Assembly: GCA_949987705.1 (NCBI GenBank)
Contig: OX465286.1
Location: forward strand, 5,929,445 to 5,993,444
Direction: 5' to 3'
Source: Thereva unica
Lineage: Eukaryota > Arthropoda > Insecta > Diptera > Therevidae
Length of the DNA stretch: 64,000 nt
The translations under genes and the position numbers were made by a program. Under the pieces are notes generated by a model. The model saw only the letters and a program-made list of their open reading frames with translations, searched no databases and was not told the origin of the DNA. Each line of letters opens with the position of its first letter. The stretch's first letter is position 1. This document shows positions 57,611 through 64,000 of this stretch, piece after piece.

Positions 57611-60600
57611 TAAAGAAAAGAATAATATAAATTTATGACCTACGAGATACTCTCCTATACAATAAAGTTCCAGGGGATAATTTCAAAAAATGCAAAACAA
57701 AAACGAAAAAGAAGTATTCAATACAAAAAAGCTATGAGATGGGATAGAGAAAGTGACACAATAGTAGGACATTTCTCTTACACAACAGATTAAATTTAAT
57801 ATAAATTTAAGATTTTATTGTGTAATATTATAAAGTAATTCAATTTCAAAAACTCCCACGGCCCGACATCTCTATCTTCAAAAAAAAAAAGCTAAGCAAT
57901 AGAAAGCATGATTAGAAACGTGAACGAGGATCTGCTGTGGTGCACGCGGGGTGTGTAGCGATAAGGTACGTTGGGGTTTTTTTTCCAGTTATTCGGGGAG
58001 AGCGAGGAATGAAAGAAAATAAAACAAATACACATTGAAGTATTATTATTATTTTGTTGTTGTTGTTTTAAAAATACAGAAAATGAATCAGGATGATATC
58101 AATTATCCGGGGGATTATCATCATCAACCTGGCAAAACTTAACCCTAAATACATAATTTATAAGGATAACAGGAACCCTTATAAAACCTAAATTCACTCT
58201 CTCTTAAAAAATTATACCCTCTTTTAGAAGTCAATTTCATTCCCGACAACTTGTACTTATTTTTTTTTACTTTCTTTTTTCTCTCGTTTATTTTTTTTTA
58301 TTTTTTGTTGTTGTTGTTTCTCGCTTTCTTATATTCTCACAAATCAACAAATTTTCTGATCATTTTGTTGTAAATCATGTTTTTTTTCTCTCCCTCTCTG
58401 ACTCTCTCTCTCTCTGTGTCCTTTTTCATCTCTTGAAATTTATTTTCTCGTGAAGTATCCTTTTATAATTGAATTGTAAAAAAAAAATAATAATAAAATG
58501 TAAGAAACCCTACTCTAGCTCCCACACCCCACGTCTCTTGTCTCCATTTATTCTGCAGAGGCTCTCTGTCGTCCCATCGTCGTCGTCCTTTGGATCTCTT
58601 ATCTTTGTACAAAAGGCAAAGGTCCTCCTTCGGTAGTAATTCCGAAAGGACGAGGTAGCAGCACGCGCCTTCGACTAATCAAGAATTAGAATCATATTAA
58701 ATTAATCGGTAGCAATTTGTCTCAATGCTGTTATAACTACTTTCCCCCTACCCCTCTCCCCTCCACCCCCCCCCCCCCGCCCCTTCAATAATAGTAGGAC
58801 GAGAGGATAATTTTGTTCTGCTCCGCTTTCTATGCAATGATTTTATATTTTCTTTCTGATATGGTCGTGTGTATGTTTTTTTGTTATTTGTTCTTGTTGA
58901 GAATGAGAACATATACACTAATATACCTGTACAGGGACAAGTCAATGACTGACGAAACAATCAATAAATTAAGACGTTCATTTGCAAATGAATAGGTGGA
59001 CACCGATGGAGAGAGAGACAGGGAAAAAAGGTAGAACAATAAAAACAACAAAAGAAACCAGGTAAAAGAAGGGAAACGACGACGACGTCAAATTGGTCGG
59101 CATGGCTGATAGACAGGTGTATAATAGGGTAGAGGTAGGTTTGGGTTTTTTTTTGTTATTATAGTTAAAGGTACTCTATAAAAGGCAAGAGAAACAGAGA
59201 GCGAGAGAGAGGTAAAAGGGCAAAAGAAATACGTAAAGGATTTGCGGAGCCACCAGCAGCAGCAGGTATAGGAAGTCGAGAGGTTGTAGAAAATTTATAG
59301 AGAGGCCCAAGTCAAGAGGTTTCAATTACTTGGAAATAAATACTAAAACCAAAAAGACAAAACAGAAAAAAATGTATATATATATAAGGAAACAAAAGAA
59401 TAAATATAAAGAACACCCTCTCTCGATATGCTTTTGTGTATGCCGGTGTTGAAGCCGGCAGGGACAAGTGGTGGTAACTGCGGTAGTTAGGGGTGTCATT
59501 TCGTGCACAGGAATGACGTCAATTAGAATTTTGCATAACATAGTAACTGGAGAGGGGTTTTTTTTTGTTTCTCTTCTCTACTTAAAGAAAATCGCTGATG
59601 AGAAATTATTGATATAGATAAAACGTGGGCGATTTTTTCCTTATTATCATCATTTTCATATTTTATTATATATTATCCCCACCCCAACCCCACGGTGTTA
59701 GGGGAAAAAGACAAAAGTGCGTTGGGAATAAAAGCTAAAGTGGAGGGAGGGAGGGGGATTTCGTGCATGGGTCAAGTCTTAAAGTTATAATAAAAAAAAT
59801 ATCTATAGACCTATATGCCCCCCTCTCTCTCTCTCTTTCTGTTTGTGTTTGTATACCAGAACGTCCTATATCTATAAATTTTATCAGAATACCTTCTCTA
59901 CTATATTCGAGAGAAAAAACCGTCTGGTGCCTGGCTAACAGCTGGTGGTGGTGGTTATGGTGGCGGTTTATTCCCTGCTAGCATAAAGGACGTATGTAAT
60001 TCAATAAGAAGGACACAAAAGTAAGAGAGCATATCCTGTGCATAAAATCTCAAAGATATATATTTATATGTTTGTATATCAACTTGTATCCGCCTATGTG
60101 TATTAGGTCATATAATTCACAGCGTTACACATATACACATACACCCAGAATATCTTGCATTATAAAAGACAAATCGAAGTGATTTGTTTGTCCAGGGGTG
60201 GTATGGCTTTAGGTCCTTTCTGTTTTTTTTGTATTGGCAATAAAAAAGCCATATCTCACCCTTAGAAATATAACTAAAAGCTTCCTGTATGTAGAGTGTC
60301 CTTCTTACTCAAGTATCATTTTCTTCTCTCCATTCGATGTGCCGCTGCTGCTGCTACTACTACCCCACTTCCTTCTGCCTTCACTGTTGCAAAATTCAAT
60401 GCGCTGTTTTTTTTATGGGTTAGGCGACTGTGAAGGTGGGGGGGGGGGGGTGTTGGCGCGTATAGATGGGATGTGGGATGTAATTCAATTACTCCATAAA
60501 ACACGAATAAATTTCCGTATATACTCTCTCTCCTAATTCTAAGAAAGTTTACATCCTCTCTCTCTTCTGGAGGGTACATGAAGAACACCGAGATCTTCTC

Positions 60601-60730
60601 CTCCTCTCCTTGCCCGCCTGGATAAATGAATATAACTTTAAAAAAAAACATATTTTTTATGGATTCCACATACACACACACACAACAAAAATACAAACAA
60701 TATATAATAAAAAAAAATAATATTTTATTT
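57611..60730. other. Intergenic AT-rich DNA, no gene seen
   Basis: Poly-T/poly-A, CT tracts, a C13 run at 58766-58778 and a G13 run at 60438-60450. A small hairpin (TCCTTCGG...CCGAAAGGA) lies at about 58627-58652. No gene or RNA family recognised. Confidence 0.5.
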
Positions 60731-60754
60731 TTTAATTTAGTTTTTATGAAAAAT

Positions 60755-61082
60755 AACCCAGTTCTTGTATCAAGAGATTTTTATTACCACCAGAGGTAAT
60801 AAAATAATTGAATCATATCATGTCCACATATCAGACAAAAAGATACGAATTTTTAATTCAAAATTAGTCAGATGTTGTATCAGCAGATTTGTTTACTTAC
60901 TACTAGCGGTAATAAAAGGGTAATAAAAAATAAAGAATAATTTAAATCCACATATCAGACACGAAGAGGCGAATGTTTGATTAAAAATAAGTCAGTTCTT
61001 CTATCAAAAGATTGTTATTATCAGCAGAGGTAATAAAATAATTGAATCATATACATAAATCCATATATCAGGCACAAATATC
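60755..61082 (+). repeat. Tandem units of the TAATAAAA family (110-124 bp)
   Basis: The landmark (G)TTGTATCAAGAGATTT or a close variant falls near 60761, 60871 and 60995. Each unit also has AGGTAATAAAA, TCCACATATCAG and AATCATAT. Same module as 57.27-57.61 kb. Confidence 0.85.
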
Positions 61083-61205
61083 ATCTTGACTTCCTGCAGC
61101 ATTTATCGCCATGCCGTTCGGTACCTGGCTAATGCCCTCCAATTACGTACGCCTAACTCTACTAAATCTTTACTACTAAATCTTCTTCAACGGAGTCTAT
61201 GTATC
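61083..61205 (-). pseudogene. C-terminal tail of an RTE/CR1-type non-LTR element
   Basis: The minus strand from about 61195 shows DSVEEDLV, then after a small duplication of AAGATTTAGTAG a frame DLVELGVRNWRALARYRTAW, R, stop, MLQEVKM. The EDL-x-x-LGV-x-NW-x-x-LA-x-(D)R-x-x-W block is the best preserved example of this tail in the window. It ends directly against the TAATAAAA array at 61082. Truncated, with an in-frame stop; inactive. Confidence 0.8.
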
Positions 61206-61254
61206 GCTTTTTTTTTATTTCATTCACAATCGGAAACACAAATTTCTGAATTTT

Positions 61255-61405
61255 ATTACCCTTTTATTACCCTCACCCCCCTTGGCATGTTTTGTATAAA
61301 ATGTGGCATGTTTTGTATTTTTCAACAAAACTTCACATATTTTGAATCAAATTGTTTAAACGGACTCTTAATTTTTTTTATTACCCTTTTATTACCTCCT
61401 GGTAA
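61255..61405 (-). repeat. Short TAATAAAA-type repeats (reverse)
   Basis: TTTTATTACCCTTTTATTACC runs at 61253-61272 and again at 61379-61400, either side of a duplicated GGCATGTTTTGTAT word. Confidence 0.6.
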
Positions 61406-63080
61406 TAAGCAGAGACTCACAAGCTTAGACTATCCCATAAATAAAAGCGAGATTTTTCTTCCAGGGCTACTTTTTTTCTGTGCGTGCCGATGTGTGTGTG
61501 TAGGCGATATTCTCCACTTCTTTTCTGTTATGTGTGTGTTGATAATCTACACCACTGGTGCATATATGATAAACAAAAGCAATGATTTTGTTGCCAAAGG
61601 CCTTTAAATAAAAATGAAAAAAAAAATGAAAAACGATAACAAGAAAAAAGGATTTCTCTTGTCCTTGTGCACAGGTGTAAAATTCACATATCATCATCAC
61701 CACACTAGAAGTGAAGACGAAGACGATTCGCGATTTCTAATGCCATATACATAGATATATATATATATATATACAATACATATATAAATAATAAAGATGA
61801 AAGTTTTCAATATTTCATCAACCCCATCACCTTTCGCCCTCGTGTCTTTTGCTACTAAAAAAAACCCCATCCGATATCTCTCCACATATACATTCCACAG
61901 ATCGAATATCACACAGCATACAATTCCTCTAAGAGATATCATTGAACTGGCAGGAAATTTGAATAGATTGAAGATTTTAGATAGGCCAAAAACAACAAGG
62001 AACCACCACCTAACCAGCGAGAAAATTTTATCATTTTTTCTCTGTGCGCTTCTCTACCCCACCAAACTTTTCCTGCGGGGGGCGTGTGGAATTGTTCGAA
62101 TTTGTTGGGTGTTGTGTATTATTATCGTTGTGCTTGTTTTTTTGCTCAGCTTTCAGCTATTTTTTGGTTTTCGCTTTTTATTGTAATACTATTTACCTGT
62201 GAATGTGTGCTGCGGCAATGTAAAAGGATAATAAAAATCATCAAGTTTTTATCCTTAAGCGACGGCAGCAGCAGCGCCTATTTCTTGGAGACATTTTAAA
62301 GGTTACACAAAAAGCCCATAAACACGTGTAAAGAAATTGAAATTACTCCAAAGCATAAAAGGCATTATTGGCGGTTTTTATCAGTCAGTTTAAGGATTTT
62401 TATTTCGATTTTTATCTAAACAAGGATAACAGTAAATCCAAGGTAACAACAACAATTTTTATACCTTTTATTGCACATTTCTCGCGCGCGCGGTTTTATA
62501 TCTGGCCACATTCAAGAAGAGATAAGGAAATCTGTGAAATATATATATAAAAAAAAACAGAAATCAATGAAAATTTAAAAAAAAACAGGTTTAAGGATGT
62601 GCTGGATTTGTTGATTACAAAAAATTTGCATACTTGTAGGCGTCTCATTCCAGTGTTATCCATTCATGCCAAAAAGCCGTGCCCTTTTGCAGCTCTGTGC
62701 TGCTACTTTCAACGATGTTCATTCGAGATATCATCCAGATTTTGGTATATGTAAGCTTTGAACGCCCGTTGCATCCTTATCCTTGCTTAACCTCGCTGGT
62801 TGCATCCCAAACAGCATAAAGCATTTTTTTTTGTTCGAGTACGTTTTGTCCTCACTAGATGTCCTCCTGAAAAATCGACATGGTATAACAACCATTGAGC
62901 CTGTTAGATGGACTATTAGTGATCGAACAGGAGATGGCTTCCTCGCCTTATTATGGTTAGAAACGACACACGGCAGGAGGAAGAATAGGAGATTTTTATT
63001 TGTAAAAAGGAAGGACACGCTAGAAGAAAGACAAAAAACCACACGCGCCGCGGAGTGAAATCGAACCATAGTTGTCCATG
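61406..63080. other. Intergenic AT-rich DNA, no gene seen
   Basis: TA tract near 61757-61772 and AC/GT-rich stretches. Frames at 62731-63069 overlap on both strands and show no motif. Confidence 0.5.
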
Positions 63081-63250
63081 TTGTTTCCGTACTCGTTCAA
63101 CATCCAAGAGTTCAACTGTAAACCTCGTCGCCATTTGCTTCAATCGTCCCCAACCTCAGACCTCCCCAAATTTATTCTCTTCTATCCTTCGAACTAAGCT
63201 ACCTACCTAGACATTGCAGCATGACCAGAACGACATGACAAACTTTTAGT
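63080..63250 (+). pseudogene. Second copy of the non-LTR C-terminal tail seen at 52.23 kb
   Basis: FNIQEF, then RRHLLQSSP, FILFYPSNQATYLDIAA-like frames align with the tail at 52.35-52.48 kb (ISEFKRKVHRHLL, YPSDQAYYLLYIAS), with one stop. The DNA after it, GCAGCATGACCAGAACGACATGACAAA, also matches GCATCATGACTTGTACAACATGACGGA after the first copy, so similarity runs past the stop codon into the 3' untranslated end. It starts near the middle of the tail, so it is a severely 5'-truncated copy. Confidence 0.65.
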
Positions 63251-63264
63251 ACAAAGAGGGTGAG

Positions 63265-63370
63265 ACCTATTACCCTTTTCATTACCTAATTTTTATTACC
63301 CTTTTTATTACTTCTACATAATTTTCAAGTGGTTTGCTACAAACACCAATATATTTAAATGTTTTTGTAT
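63265..63370 (-). repeat. TAATAAAA-type repeat (reverse)
   Basis: TTATTACCC runs followed by TTTTCAAGTGGTTTGCTACAAACACCAATATAT, the reverse-oriented module also seen at 44.8 and 47.5 kb. Confidence 0.75.
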
Positions 63371-63454
63371 TGTATTGAGAATAACAAGTGCTTGGCCTCC
63401 CAGTGAAGCTGGGTTTATTTATAGGCATTTGTAATTACTCAAGATAATATCTCA

Positions 63455-63780
63455 ATAGAACGACCAGCACCAGGATGAGGTACGGGAAGCTGTAAAAAGG
63501 CAAAACAGCAACAAATCGCCAGGTGCTGATGGAATAGCAGCTGAGCTGCTAAAGGAAGGAAGACCGCAACTATTACGAACCTAACACGAACTCATATACA
63601 ACATCTGGGAGGAAGAAGTTATACCAGGTGACTGGCAGAAAGCGACTATGGCCGATAATCAAGAAAGGAGATAAATTAACCACTCACTCCTCAGCACCAG
63701 CTACAAAACCTTCACAATAACTCTATTAGAAAAATAATGCTTGTGAAACAAAAACTAGAACCTATAGCGGAAGTACTAGA
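63455..63780 (+). pseudogene. Start of an RTE-like reverse transcriptase domain, broken
   Basis: In the plus strand the frame from about 63463 reads DEVREAVKRQNSNKSPGADG, then IAAELLKEGRPQLLR, stop, HELIYNIWEEEVIPGDWQKA, then in shifted frames an IIKKGDKL-like block and LLSTSYKTFT. These are the first conserved blocks of the RT domain of RTE/I-type non-LTR elements: the N-N-K-S/A-P-G-x-D-G block, the W-x-x-x-x-x-P-x-x-W block, K-K-G-D and the S-Y-K block. There are two stops and at least one frameshift. Sequence then turns into a minisatellite, so the catalytic palm is absent. Confidence 0.85.
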
Positions 63781-64000
63781 GAAGTAGAAAATAACTAAAG
63801 AAATACAAAAAGAATTAAAGAAGTACAACAAAAAACTAAAGAAATACGAAAGAACTAAATTAATAATCAAAAGAAGGTGGTGTAAAAGAACTAGAGACAA
63901 CCAAAAGTACTAGAAAAGTACAAAAGAACTAAAAAAGTACAAAAAGAACTAAAGAAGTGAAACAAAAAACTAAAGAAGTACGAAAGAACTAAAAAATGTA
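63781..64000. repeat. Minisatellite, about 17-19-bp unit (AAAGAACTAAAGAAGTAC type)
   Basis: About twelve imperfect copies of a unit like AAAAGAACTAAAGAAGTAC, interrupted near 63860-63900 and running to the window's end. The array replaces the RT sequence that should follow 63780. Confidence 0.85.

Noticed and set aside
58560..58660. miRNA-like hairpin (CTTTGGATCTCTTATC recalls miR-9; TCCTTCGG/CCGAAAGGA stem)
   Set aside because: The similarity to miR-9 breaks after six bases, and the only good stem is about 8 bp with a bulge, too short for a pre-miRNA.
26961..64000. tRNA, rRNA and snRNA genes
   Set aside because: I looked for B-box-like and cloverleaf patterns and for 28S target sequence next to the R1-like pieces, and found none convincing by eye.

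Overview
This is a stretch of arthropod-like nuclear DNA with no intact host gene that I can recognise. Three things suggest an insect, perhaps dipteran: the AT-rich flank full of homopolymer and TA/CA microsatellite tracts, remains of R1-type and RTE/CR1-type non-LTR retrotransposons, and pieces of a Ty3/gypsy (Mag-like) pol. No sequence here fixes the species.

Positions 1-26760 are one uninterrupted head-to-tail satellite array with a 311-bp monomer, about 86 copies. It starts before the window and runs into a 200-N assembly gap (26761-26960). Copies 1-20828 form subfamily A. Copies 20829-26760 form a diverged subfamily B, with a sharp junction. Higher-order structure is visible: a 7-monomer (2177-bp) segment duplicated at about 2.9-6.8 kb, and 622-bp dimers in both subfamilies. 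Each A monomer carries an 18-bp perfect palindrome centred on a KpnI site, and four of the five monomer length changes that I found fall in or beside it. The long overlapping minus-strand reading frames in the array are not genes, because 311 is not a multiple of three and the frame rotates at every copy.

Positions 26961-31855 hold other repeats: AT-rich sequence, a roughly 390-bp tandem repeat (28.56-29.94 kb, with outlying copies at 27.24 and 30.0 kb) whose every unit contains TGACGTCA, and G-quadruplex-capable GGGC runs. At 31.02-31.11 kb there is a diverged, inverted relic of the 311-bp satellite.

Positions 31860-64000 are AT-rich DNA in which almost every protein-like stretch is broken retrotransposon. 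R1-like non-LTR pieces lie at 31.89-32.91 kb (-) and 38.88-40.02 kb (-). Short C-terminal tails of RTE/CR1-type elements lie at 34.86, 49.07, 57.0 and 61.08 kb. An endonuclease fragment followed by a C-terminal tail lies at 51.80-52.48 kb (+), with a second copy of that tail at 63.09 kb. An RTE-like reverse transcriptase start lies at 63.46 kb (+). Gypsy RNase H/integrase (-) is joined to an oppositely oriented protease (+) at 47.94-48.84 kb, and a second gypsy integrase lies at 51.04-51.62 kb (-) beside a 62-bp inverted repeat. Scattered between them are about ten blocks of a TAATAAAA-rich repeat family in both orientations, several minisatellites and many homopolymer tracts. The whole looks like heterochromatin, probably pericentromeric: a homogenised satellite beside a graveyard of transposable elements. 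That placement is inference.
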